Source: Colwellia sp. (lineage in GTDB: Bacteria; Pseudomonadota; Gammaproteobacteria; Enterobacterales; Alteromonadaceae). From it: a stretch of 64,000 nt of DNA. Position 1 is the stretch's first letter; the number at the start of each line of letters is the position of its first letter. Positions 36,335 through 44,923 of the stretch are shown piece after piece. Location of the stretch: NCBI GenBank assembly GCA_029938115.1, contig JAPYOP010000015.1:21525-85524 (forward strand), given 5' to 3'. A model generated the notes under the pieces. It was not told the DNA's origin. It made no database searches and worked only from the letters and a program-made list of their open reading frames with translations. The position numbers and the translations under genes are program-made.

Positions 36335-37912
36335 ATGTCACCTCAAACAAGTTCTCAATCTCATTTAATAAAAAAAATCGTTATTGTTGGTGGTGGTACT
36401 GCGGGTTGGTTAGCGGCTAATCACTTAGCAAAAAACTTGTTAACTCAAGCCCCCGATAGTGTCGAAATAACGTTAGTTGAGTCAGCTAATATCCCAACTA
36501 TTGGGGTTGGTGAAGGTACTGTGCCTATGATGCGTCAATCGCTACAGCATCTAGGCATTAGTGAAACCGAGTTTATTTTAGAATGTGATGCGACCTTTAA
36601 GCAGGGCATTAAGTTTGTCGATTGGGCTAAGAATCCAACGGCAGGTAAACCGAGTTATTATCACCATGTTTTTGATTACCCGCAAACTAGCGACATTGAT
36701 CTAACCGCTTACTGGCTAAAAAACATCAAACAAAATGGTAGCAGTTATGTTGATACACTCTCTATTCAAGGGCGAATTTGTGACGCAGGTTTAGCGCCTA
36801 AACTGATTACGACACCAGAGTTTCAAGGTGCGGCCTCGTACGGTTATCATTTAGATGCTATTAAGTTTTCTGCTTTGTTAGCTAAGAATGCAGTAAATAA
36901 ACTTGGTGTTAAGCATATTAAAGCTGACGTAAAAAATATAACTCAGCATGAAAATGGTGAAATAAAATCACTGTTAACGTTAGATCAGGGCGAAATATCA
37001 GCAGATTTCTTTGTTGACTGCACTGGTTTTAAGTCATTGTTGTTAGGCGAAAAACTTAAGGTACCTTTCAAAGATAAAAGTGATACCTTATTTGTTGATC
37101 ATGCGGTGGCAATACAAGTACCTTATGAAGACGAAAATTCACCTATTGCTTCTCATACTATTTCAACCGCATTAAAAACCGGCTGGGTATGGGATATTGG
37201 TTTAAAAGAGCGGCGTGGTATCGGGCATGTGTATTCCTCAGCTTACGTTTCTCATGAACAAGCAGAGCAAGAGTTACGCGATTATATTGGCCCGATAGCC
37301 GATGACGCTAATAGTCGACTTATTCCCATGAAAATAGGTTACCGTGAAAAATTTTGGCATAAAAACTGTGTTGCTTTAGGTTTAGCACAAGGATTTGTTG
37401 AGCCGTTAGAAGCAACGGGGTTGTTAGTGTTTGATGCAACTGCCAAAATGCTGGCAGAACAATTTCCAAGTAGCAAACTTGATATGCCGTTAATTGCTAA
37501 ACAGTTCAATCAACGTGTTGCCGTTAGTTGGGATAATGTCATTGATTTTGTTAAAGCACACTATTGTTTATCAAAACGTGATGATAGTGATTTTTGGTTA
37601 GATAATCGCGCTGAACATACTATTCCTGATTCTTTAAAAGAGCGATTAGCACGGTGGAAACATCAACCACCGAGTGCTTATGATTTTGCTAGTAAATTTG
37701 ATATTTTTAATTTAGAAAATTATCAGTATATTCTTTACGGTATGGATTTTGATACACAGATGTCTCACTTTAGTAATCGCATGGCGCAAGATGATAAAGC
37801 GCAACAAGTCTTTACTGATATTCAACAGCAAGCTGAATTTGCAGTAAATAAATTACCTAAGCATCGTGATTTAATTAATAAAATTTACCAACATGGTTTG
37901 CAAAAGTTGTAA
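36335..37912 (+). CDS. Tryptophan-halogenase-like FAD-dependent protein, second copy
   Basis: 525 residues, a diverged relative of the preceding gene 19 bp upstream. It has IVGGGTAGWLAANHLAKNL, IPTIGVGEGTVPMMRQSL, Lys89 in DATFKQGIKFVDW, a dinucleotide-fold DCTGFKSLLLG, WVWDIG in place of WxWxIP (from Trp284), GFVEPLEATGLLVFD and AHYCLSKRDDSDFW. Both copies keep the presumed catalytic Lys and Glu, so neither looks decayed. Two paralogues side by side suggest a heteromer or sequential reactions, which is inference. No terminator is obvious; a repeat (37921-38107) follows. Confidence 0.82.
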   Translation: MSPQTSSQSHLIKKIVIVGGGTAGWLAANHLAKNLLTQAPDSVEITLVESANIPTIGVGEGTVPMMRQSLQHLGISETEFILECDATFKQGIKFVDWAKNPTAGKPSYYHHVFDYPQTSDIDLTAYWLKNIKQNGSSYVDTLSIQGRICDAGLAPKLITTPEFQGAASYGYHLDAIKFSALLAKNAVNKLGVKHIKADVKNITQHENGEIKSLLTLDQGEISADFFVDCTGFKSLLLGEKLKVPFKDKSDTLFVDHAVAIQVPYEDENSPIASHTISTALKTGWVWDIGLKERRGIGHVYSSAYVSHEQAEQELRDYIGPIADDANSRLIPMKIGYREKFWHKNCVALGLAQGFVEPLEATGLLVFDATAKMLAEQFPSSKLDMPLIAKQFNQRVAVSWDNVIDFVKAHYCLSKRDDSDFWLDNRAEHTIPDSLKERLARWKHQPPSAYDFASKFDIFNLENYQYILYGMDFDTQMSHFSNRMAQDDKAQQVFTDIQQQAEFAVNKLPKHRDLINKIYQHGLQKL

Positions 37913-37920
37913 TAGATCAT

Positions 37921-38107
37921 TCGTAGGTAGACACGAAGGTAGTGAGGCTCGACAATGAAGTGTTTTGTCGAGGCAAGCATCTACCACCGTTTAATCATTT
38001 ATAGGTCGCCACGAACAAGGCCTATAGGGGTATTGGTCACTTAGGTTATATCTGGAACATATAACCTAAGTGAGGTACGACAATGAAATACTTTGCCAAA
38101 GCAAGCC
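37921..38107. repeat. Interspersed intergenic repeat, copy 1, with perfect 11-bp hairpin
   Basis: This fills the gap between the convergent halogenase-like and sulfotransferase genes. The core at 38010-38083 (CACGAACAAGGCCTATAGGG ... GGTCACTTAGGTTATAT) recurs at 47717-47793. It contains a perfect stem TTAGGTTATAT / ATATAACCTAA (38041-38051 with 38059-38069). A module of the form GAGGCTCGACAATGAAGT...GGCAAGCATCTACC appears at 37941-37984 and again, altered, at 38073-38107. No ORF. Confidence 0.65.
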
Positions 38108-38111
38108 AGCA

Positions 38112-39641
38112 TTAAATGACTAACCCTGCTGCTTGCATTTTTTCGGCATAGGGTTGCAACTGCTCATAATATTTATGCCAAGCATTAATTGAATGGCTAA
38201 ATAACGGTTTTCTCACTTGCGCATTACTCATGGTATGAATAACGCGTTTGTTTTCATGAAAATTAAGGCAGGCATCTTGCCATGCTAAACCCAGAAACTG
38301 TAATAACTTTTCTGTTGTCTCTTTTTGATTATTAATAAGGCTTTGATAATTTAATGTAAAAATCTTATTTGGTAAGACGTTAAGCCAATGTTGCATCAAA
38401 TGATGATGCGCAATAATCATCGACGTTAACTCATCTAGATCATAGGTATATTTATTTCCCTGACCGAGTATTTGTTTATAAGCGCCCAGTAATAAATCCA
38501 TGGGCGGTCGTTGGCAATACACTATTTTTGCTTTTGGCAAAGCCATATCAATTAAGCCAATTGCTTTATAGTTTAGCGGCATTTTATCGGTGAAATAGCG
38601 TTTGGTATTTACATGCTTAGTTAATGTTAAATAATGATCGCCAATACTTTGCCAGTGCTGTGCTGTTAATTCATGGGCTAGAAATGGAAACGCTTGTTTT
38701 GGTTTTACCTTTTGTAAAATACTTTGAGTTGCTTGAGCCAGTTCGAACAACTCGTCTCCTGCTGCAACTTCACTATGACTCGAGATTATTTGCTCCGTCA
38801 AAGTTGTACCAGAGCGGGGTAAGCCGCAAATGAAAATTGGGCTGTCACTTGGTATCTCAGTTTTATTTTTAGTTAGATCCGTTTTATGACGGTTAAAAAG
38901 CTTCTTATCGAAAACTTTCTCAATATTACTGTGTTCATTTAATTCGATTTGATGGTCATAATCAAAGCTAGCTCTTTGCTTTGTTGCACCAAGTGTTAAG
39001 TATGAAAAGGCTGTGTCAAAATCTTTAGTGGCTTCGAAATGTTTAAAAAGACAATAAGCGGCATAAACTTGATCTTTCGCCTTAAAGGCACCTTCAGTAT
39101 TTAATTGGCGTGTTAGATGTTTTACATCAATGTTAGGCATGAGTGCTTGTATATCACTACGACTCCAATAAGCAGAGGTGAAATTTGGAGATTGTCTAAT
39201 ACATTGCTCAAAGTGCTCAAGTGCTATTTTAAAGTGGCCTAACTCTTTGTGCATTATTCCTAACGAATTTAGCCAAGAAGTGTTTGTTGGCTCAAGCTCA
39301 ACGGCTTTTTCCATTGCCTGCAGTGCTTGGTTTGTTTTACGTTGAAAGCGATAGGCATTGGACAATGCATGATGGCTTAACGAGTGCTTTGGATTATGTT
39401 TAATCGCTCTTAATGCTGCTTGCTCTAACGCATAAAATTTCTGTTGAAAAGATAGGATCATAAAAAGGGTAGTCAATGCAGGCAAGCACTTGGGGGCTTG
39501 CTCGATAATTTGCTGTGCATAAGATAATGCCTTGGACGCATGTTGTCTCTGCATTGCATTTTCTAATGCTATTAATGCATCATCTAGTGCGAATTCAGAT
39601 GTTGTATTTGAACCTTGGTCTGTAATAACTATATTTGGCAA
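38112..39641 (-). CDS. TPR-repeat sulfotransferase
   Basis: 509 residues. The N-terminal half (about 20-190) is built of tetratricopeptide repeats (ALSYAQQIIEQAPKCLPALTTL, ALRAIKHNPKHSLSHHALSNAYR, AMEKAVELEPTNTSWLNSLGIMHKE). The C-terminal half is a sulfotransferase with the PAPS 5'-phosphosulfate loop FICGLPRSGTTLTEQI, DKMPLNYKAIGLI and the 3'-phosphate region YCQRPPMDLLLGAYKQ. It would transfer sulfate from PAPS to a carbohydrate or protein tyrosine. It converges with the SapC/halogenase-like genes and lies between them and the hexosaminidase. TPR-sulfotransferases recur in such TonB loci; acceptor unknown. Confidence 0.85.
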   Translation of the reverse strand: MPNIVITDQGSNTTSEFALDDALIALENAMQRQHASKALSYAQQIIEQAPKCLPALTTLFMILSFQQKFYALEQAALRAIKHNPKHSLSHHALSNAYRFQRKTNQALQAMEKAVELEPTNTSWLNSLGIMHKELGHFKIALEHFEQCIRQSPNFTSAYWSRSDIQALMPNIDVKHLTRQLNTEGAFKAKDQVYAAYCLFKHFEATKDFDTAFSYLTLGATKQRASFDYDHQIELNEHSNIEKVFDKKLFNRHKTDLTKNKTEIPSDSPIFICGLPRSGTTLTEQIISSHSEVAAGDELFELAQATQSILQKVKPKQAFPFLAHELTAQHWQSIGDHYLTLTKHVNTKRYFTDKMPLNYKAIGLIDMALPKAKIVYCQRPPMDLLLGAYKQILGQGNKYTYDLDELTSMIIAHHHLMQHWLNVLPNKIFTLNYQSLINNQKETTEKLLQFLGLAWQDACLNFHENKRVIHTMSNAQVRKPLFSHSINAWHKYYEQLQPYAEKMQAAGLVI

Positions 39642-39739
39642 AATTAAGCTCTTTAGCTGAAGGCGTATATAAAATCATTTATTCATTAGAGTACAAAATA
39701 GCATAGATTTTAATTATTTTTCTATACATTGTTATTTTG

Positions 39740-39759
39740 TTTTGACAGCGCTGTCAAAA
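39740..39759. promoter_or_regulatory. NagR-type operator overlapping the hexosaminidase promoter
   Basis: A perfect 20-bp palindrome, TTTTGACAGC followed by its exact complement. Its left arm includes TTGACA (39742-39747), and GATAGT lies 17 bp downstream (39765-39770). The operator therefore covers the probable -35 box, so a bound repressor would block polymerase. Confidence 0.85.
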
Positions 39760-39843
39760 CCGTAGATAGTAGTCTAAACTTTATTGGAAACATCACTATT
39801 GTTTCATTATAACAGCATAAAACAGAGTCTATGGATTAGAAAT

Positions 39844-42528
39844 ATGAATAAAAATACATTATCAACATTACTTTCTTCTACGGTGATAGGTTTATCTATT
39901 AGTTTTTTTTTATCTGGCTGTGGTCAAAAAACAATCACTACTGATAGCTCTGCTTCTCCTGTAGAGCTACACAATGTTAGTCAACAGGATATTGATAACA
40001 TTGCTGCAAACCTAGATGTTAAATATCGAGTAGCAACCAATGTTCCTACTGATAAATGTGATGCTAAAGTTGCCAATGGGGCATGTTTTGAAGTTGAATT
40101 AAGCCTAACAGCGAAAGAGGCTATTTTAGCTAAAAATTGGGCGATACATTTTAGCCATATTTCGCCAGTGCAATCATCAGTGAGTGAAGAATTTAGAGTG
40201 ATGCATTTAAATGGTGATTTGCACCAAGTATCATTATTAGAAAGCTTTTCAGGCTTTAAAGCCGGTGAAACTAAAAAAGTTATCTTTAGGGCTAATTTTT
40301 GGATGCTATCTGAAACGGATGCATTGCCAAACTACTTAGTCACTGCGTCTGACTTTCAGGCTAAAGTCATTGCCAGTACTCAAGTTGTTATTGATAAAGA
40401 TTCAGGCTTAGAAATATTACCTTTTGTAGAGCCATTTAATGACGAAACAACACAATTTAAGCGCAGCAACAGCGATAAAACACAATGGTTAACCAGTGAA
40501 AAGTTGTATCAACGTAACGCTAGTGGCGTTGATAGCAAGGTTGCAAGTGATATATTAGTCACACAAGCCATTATTCCAACACCTAAATCAGTAAGTTTTG
40601 ATGAACAAAATGCCACTGTTGATGTAAGCCATGGGCTAAGTGTTGATTTCTCAAATGTAGCAAAAGCAGAGGTGAATGCCGCACTTGAGCATTTAGCTAG
40701 CTTAGGATTGAAGCAAACAGAGCAAGGTTTTCCGTTAACGTTGCACATTAATACCGACAATACTAAAGCGATTGGCAGTTATAAATTTTTTGTTACCAAT
40801 AAAGGCATTGCTATTATTGGTGTTGACGCCAATGGTGTTTTCAATGGTTTGCAGTCGTTAGCAAGTTTGTACACAGTAGGTCAACAAACATTGCCTATTG
40901 TTGACGTTGATGACGAGCCTCACTATGCATTTCGTGGCATGCTGGTCGATGTTGCCCGTAACTTTCACTCGAAAGAATTTATTCTATCTTTGTTAGATCA
41001 AATGGCAGCTTATAAATTAAATAAGCTGCATTTGCATTTAGGTGATGATGAAGCTTGGCGATTGGAAATTCCAAGTTTGCCTGAACTGACTGATATCTCA
41101 AGCAAGCGCTGTTTTGATACTCAAGAGCAAACCTGTTTGATATCGCAACTGGGCGCAGGTGTTGATACTAGCTCTTCTGTCAATGGGTTTTATAGTGTTA
41201 GTGATTACCAAGAAATTTTAAAGGCAGCGACTGCCCGCCACATTCAAGTGATCCCTTCTTTAGATATGCCCGGACATTCTCGTGCTGCAATGAAAGCGAT
41301 GACAGCACGATATAACACATACCAAGCGCTTGAAGATGAAGAAAAAGCCAAGCAGTTTTTACTTGATGATTTTGAAGATATAACACAATATTCGTCGGTT
41401 CAATACTATAACGACAATACCATAAACGTCTGTCTTGAATCTTCTTATGCCTTTGTGTTGGAAGTGATGAAGCAAGTTAAGAAAATTCACGCGGATGCAG
41501 GACAACCACTGACCCGTTATCATATTGGCGCGGATGAAACAGCAGGTGCTTGGCTTGAATCGCCGGCGTGTAAAGCTTTTGTTGCTAACAATGACCAAGG
41601 TGTTACAAAAATGAGCGAGCTAGGGGCTTATTTTGTTGAGCGTGTTGCTAGTATTTTATCAAGCCTTGATATTGAGACCGCTGGTTGGAGCGATGGCATG
41701 GAGCATACGCGTGTCGATAATATGCCTGCTATTGTGCAAGCCAACGCTTGGGATGTGCTTTTTTGGGGTGGGCACGATAAAGTGCATGGCTTAGCAAATC
41801 GTGATTGGCAAATCGTTATCTCAACGCCCGATGTACTTTATTTTGATTTCCCTTATGAAGCAGCACCCAAAGAACATGGCTACTACTGGGCTTCTCGTCA
41901 TACAAACACCGAAAAAGTATTTCAGTTTATGCCTGATAATTTACCGGTTCATGCAGAAATATGGTTAGACAGACAAGATATGCCATATGTCGCGGATGAT
42001 ACCAAAACGCCACTAGCTAAAGGGCAAACCTTTCTAGGCATTCAAGGGCAACTTTGGAGTGAAAATACCCGTACTGATGAAATGGCCGAACACAAGGTTT
42101 TTCCTCGATTGTTAGCGCTAGCTGAACGCGCATGGCACATACCTAATTGGGCTGTTCCTTATAACTACCAAGGCGCAAAATACAGTCAAGAAACTCAAAC
42201 TTTTACAGCTAATATGGAAAAAGCACGTGATCAAAGTTGGCGAGTTTTTGCTAATGCTTTAGGGCAAAAAGAATTTGTTAAGTTAGAATTGGCAGATATT
42301 GAGTATCGTTTGCCGACTGTAGGGGCGATTATTGAACAAGGGATCTTAAGGGCTAATATCGCTTTTCCAGGTCTTGGTATTGAATATCAACTACAAAGTG
42401 GCAGTGATAAATCATCGACATGGAATATATACAATGGGCCAATAAAGGTAACGGGCGCTGTCAAAGTACGTAGTCGGTCATTGAATACATTAAGAACAGG
42501 TCGTATTACAAAAGTATTTTTCAATTAA
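39844..42528 (+). CDS. Lipoprotein beta-N-acetylhexosaminidase, GH20 (chitobiase type)
   Basis: 894 residues from the ATG at 39844, chosen because it begins a lipoprotein signal (MNKNTLSTLLSSTVIGLS, lipobox LSGC); an in-frame TTG 60 bp upstream is less likely. Domains in order: a chitobiase N-terminal carbohydrate-binding region (about 45-200), a GH20b domain (about 240-350), and the GH20 barrel beginning RGMLVDVARNFHSKEFIL with LHLHLGDDEAWRLEIPSLPEL and the catalytic pair Asp564-Glu565 in HIGADETAGAW. A C-terminal domain closes the protein. It releases GlcNAc from chitooligosaccharides at the cell envelope, feeding NagP and NagK. Promoter controlled by the palindrome at 39740. Confidence 0.93.
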   Translation: MNKNTLSTLLSSTVIGLSISFFLSGCGQKTITTDSSASPVELHNVSQQDIDNIAANLDVKYRVATNVPTDKCDAKVANGACFEVELSLTAKEAILAKNWAIHFSHISPVQSSVSEEFRVMHLNGDLHQVSLLESFSGFKAGETKKVIFRANFWMLSETDALPNYLVTASDFQAKVIASTQVVIDKDSGLEILPFVEPFNDETTQFKRSNSDKTQWLTSEKLYQRNASGVDSKVASDILVTQAIIPTPKSVSFDEQNATVDVSHGLSVDFSNVAKAEVNAALEHLASLGLKQTEQGFPLTLHINTDNTKAIGSYKFFVTNKGIAIIGVDANGVFNGLQSLASLYTVGQQTLPIVDVDDEPHYAFRGMLVDVARNFHSKEFILSLLDQMAAYKLNKLHLHLGDDEAWRLEIPSLPELTDISSKRCFDTQEQTCLISQLGAGVDTSSSVNGFYSVSDYQEILKAATARHIQVIPSLDMPGHSRAAMKAMTARYNTYQALEDEEKAKQFLLDDFEDITQYSSVQYYNDNTINVCLESSYAFVLEVMKQVKKIHADAGQPLTRYHIGADETAGAWLESPACKAFVANNDQGVTKMSELGAYFVERVASILSSLDIETAGWSDGMEHTRVDNMPAIVQANAWDVLFWGGHDKVHGLANRDWQIVISTPDVLYFDFPYEAAPKEHGYYWASRHTNTEKVFQFMPDNLPVHAEIWLDRQDMPYVADDTKTPLAKGQTFLGIQGQLWSENTRTDEMAEHKVFPRLLALAERAWHIPNWAVPYNYQGAKYSQETQTFTANMEKARDQSWRVFANALGQKEFVKLELADIEYRLPTVGAIIEQGILRANIAFPGLGIEYQLQSGSDKSSTWNIYNGPIKVTGAVKVRSRSLNTLRTGRITKVFFN

Positions 42529-42615
42529 AGAAAGCTGGTTTTACTTTTAAAATCAGCTTATTATTTTTTTCAATCAAGTGGGATAATTATTAATCATGAA
42601 AAAATATAAAAAAAC

Positions 42616-42635
42616 AAATGACAACGCTGTCATTT
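42616..42635. promoter_or_regulatory. NagR-type operator at the GlcNAc kinase promoter
   Basis: AAATGACAAC-GCTGTCATTT, palindromic with one mismatched pair. ATGACA (42618-42623) with TAAGAT 17 bp downstream (42641-42646) forms a plausible promoter, again with the operator over the -35 box. It controls the kinase-nagA-nagP genes. Confidence 0.82.
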
Positions 42636-42745
42636 ATCGATAAGATGAAAACAGATAAAAATCTGACTGGCTATTTTTTCAGTTAGAAAGTATAAAGTAC
42701 GAAAATAAAAGATATTGAATATTTAAGAAAAACTTTGAGGCTAGT

Positions 42746-43669
42746 ATGTTCACAAGCGGTGACAATAACAAAGAGCTATTTTTAGGCATAGATGGAGGCG
42801 GCAGTAAATGCAAAGCCATTGTTATGAATGAAAATGATGAAATTTTAGGTACGGGCATTTCAGGTCCTGGTAATCCTTTACATGGCTTTGAACAAGCAAC
42901 TAATTCAATTACCGAGTCGGCACAACTTGCATTAAAAGATGCGGGATTAGAGCACATCCAATTAAATGAACTCAATGCTGGTGTTGGTTTAGCTGGCGTT
43001 AATTTACCTGCCTTATATGATCAAATGAAGGCATGGCAACATCCGTTTAAACAGATGTTTTTAGCTCATGACCTGCTCATTGCTTGTTTAGGTGCTCATC
43101 ACAGCAATAATGGCGCAGTTATTATTTCAGGTACTGGTTCATGTGGCTTTTCATGCATTGACGGTCAAGAAGTTTTAATTGGTGGCCATGGTTTTCCACA
43201 AGGCGATAAAGGCAGTGGTGCTTGGTTTGGTTTACAAGCGACTAAGCAAGTCTTGCTTTCTCTTGATGGTATTGTCGAATCGTCCTTAATGAATGACGTT
43301 TTATTAGATAAACTTTCCTGTACTAACGCAACTTCTATTGTGGAAGCGATTGCCGGTAAAAAAGCTACTTTTTATGCGCAATTGGCAAACTTGGTTTTTG
43401 ACGCGGCAGAGCAGGGTGACAAAGTTGCACTTGCCATTGTTGAAGAAGGTGCAGAGTATATTAATAGTATTGCTCGAACCTTATTAGCGAGAAAACCAGC
43501 TCGCATATCTATGCTTGGCGGCTTAACACCACGTTTGCAATCTTGTCTTGATAAAAACTTGCAAGGACAATTGTCTGAGCCTTTAAGTGCTCCTGAAGTT
43601 GGCTCAGTGTTATTTGCACGTCAAGAGATATTAAAACAACAAGGCTTGAGTGCACAGCAAAGTGAATAA
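42746..43669 (+). CDS. nagK: N-acetylglucosamine kinase, BadF/BadG ATPase family
   Basis: 307 residues. The actin-like ATPase fold has the phosphate-1 motif LFLGIDGGGSKCKAIV, a substrate region GTGISGPGNPLHGF, phosphate-2 GAVIISGTGSCGF, the loop GGHGFPQGDKGSGAWFGLQA and the adenosine motif ISMLGGLTPRL. This is the eukaryotic-type GlcNAc/GlcN kinase group used by Shewanella and Vibrio, not the ROK-type NagK of E. coli. It makes GlcNAc-6-phosphate from sugar imported by NagP. It is the first gene behind the operator at 42616 and lies 42 bp before nagA. GlcN as substrate cannot be excluded. Confidence 0.88.
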   Translation: MFTSGDNNKELFLGIDGGGSKCKAIVMNENDEILGTGISGPGNPLHGFEQATNSITESAQLALKDAGLEHIQLNELNAGVGLAGVNLPALYDQMKAWQHPFKQMFLAHDLLIACLGAHHSNNGAVIISGTGSCGFSCIDGQEVLIGGHGFPQGDKGSGAWFGLQATKQVLLSLDGIVESSLMNDVLLDKLSCTNATSIVEAIAGKKATFYAQLANLVFDAAEQGDKVALAIVEEGAEYINSIARTLLARKPARISMLGGLTPRLQSCLDKNLQGQLSEPLSAPEVGSVLFARQEILKQQGLSAQQSE

Positions 43670-43711
43670 CTTATAAATGTATTATTGAAAATATTTTAGG
43701 ATTAAGGTTAC

Positions 43712-44842
43712 ATGGCACAACTTCGCTTTCACGCAAAACGTTTATTTGATGGTCAAAATTTTATTGATGATCAAGTCTTAACCATTATTGATGGCGTTAT
43801 TAGTGCGATAGACCAAAATATTGATGAAGTTGATGTCAAAGCAACAGGTTTGGTTGTACCAGGTTATATCGATTTACAGGTTAATGGTGGTGGCGGTGCT
43901 TTATTTAACGACTCTCCCTCGGTAGATAAACTCAAAACCATTATGACCGCTCATGCTAAGTTTGGCACCACTGCGATGATGCCAACCTTGATCACCGATA
44001 AAGTAGAAGTGATGGCACAAGCTGCCGAAGCAATGGCGCAAGCTATAGCCGAAAAGGTTCCAGGTATCGTTGGTATTCATTTTGAAGGGCCACACTTATC
44101 ATTAGCGAAAAAAGGTACCCATTGTGCGGAGTTAATTCGCCCTATATCAGATGCTGAGTGGCAAGTATTGTCTCGCAAGGATATAGGTAAAGTGATAGTC
44201 ACTTTAGCGCCAGAAACTGTTTCTTCACAAGATGTGACACGTATGGTCGAACTAGGCATTAAAGTTTGCTTGGGTCATACCAATGCCGATTTTGCTACCG
44301 CACAAAAGGCGGTTGATGCAGGTGCAACTGGCTTTACTCATTTGTTTAATGCTATGTCGCCACTGCAAGGCCGAGAGCCCGGTGTCGTTGGTTGTGCATT
44401 ACTCAATGATAATACCCAAGCAGGATTAATTGTTGATGGACATCATGTGGATTATGCAAGTTGCCAATTAGCGATTAAAACTAAACCTACAGGTGGCATT
44501 TTTTTAGTGACTGATGCTATGCCGCCAGTTGGTACTCATATGAAGGAGTTTCCTTTGTATGACAGAACGGTTTATGTAGAAAATGGCAAATTAACATCAA
44601 CAACAGGTGAGTTAGCTGGTTCGACGCTTGATATGGCTACAGCTGTTAAAAATACGCACATTGGTTTGAAAGTTCCACTGGATGAGTCATTACGCATGGC
44701 GAGTTTATATCCTGCTCAGTATTTGTATGCCAATGATGAGCTAGTACGTGGTGAATTGAAAATAGGGATGCAGGCCGATTTGATTGTTTTAAATGATGAT
44801 TTTAGTGTTTTTGAAACATGGATAAACGGAGAAAAATTTTAG
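43712..44842 (+). CDS. nagA: N-acetylglucosamine-6-phosphate deacetylase
   Basis: 376 residues, normal length. The amidohydrolase barrel has VVPGYIDLQVNGGGGALFND, the metal Glu in GIHFEGPHLSLAKKGTH, the His ligands in LGHTNADFATAQKA and GFTHLFNAMSPLQGREPGVVG, and the catalytic Asp in LVTDAMPPVG. It converts GlcNAc-6-P to glucosamine-6-P and acetate. It sits between the kinase and permease genes in one direction. The next enzyme, NagB, is not encoded in the window. Confidence 0.95.
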   Translation: MAQLRFHAKRLFDGQNFIDDQVLTIIDGVISAIDQNIDEVDVKATGLVVPGYIDLQVNGGGGALFNDSPSVDKLKTIMTAHAKFGTTAMMPTLITDKVEVMAQAAEAMAQAIAEKVPGIVGIHFEGPHLSLAKKGTHCAELIRPISDAEWQVLSRKDIGKVIVTLAPETVSSQDVTRMVELGIKVCLGHTNADFATAQKAVDAGATGFTHLFNAMSPLQGREPGVVGCALLNDNTQAGLIVDGHHVDYASCQLAIKTKPTGGIFLVTDAMPPVGTHMKEFPLYDRTVYVENGKLTSTTGELAGSTLDMATAVKNTHIGLKVPLDESLRMASLYPAQYLYANDELVRGELKIGMQADLIVLNDDFSVFETWINGEKF

Positions 44843-44923
44843 TCGAAAAAATAATAACAAAATTAATGCAGCACCTGAGTAGTTAATAGGTAAGCAGTTC
44901 ACAAATTAATAAATGAGGAAGTT

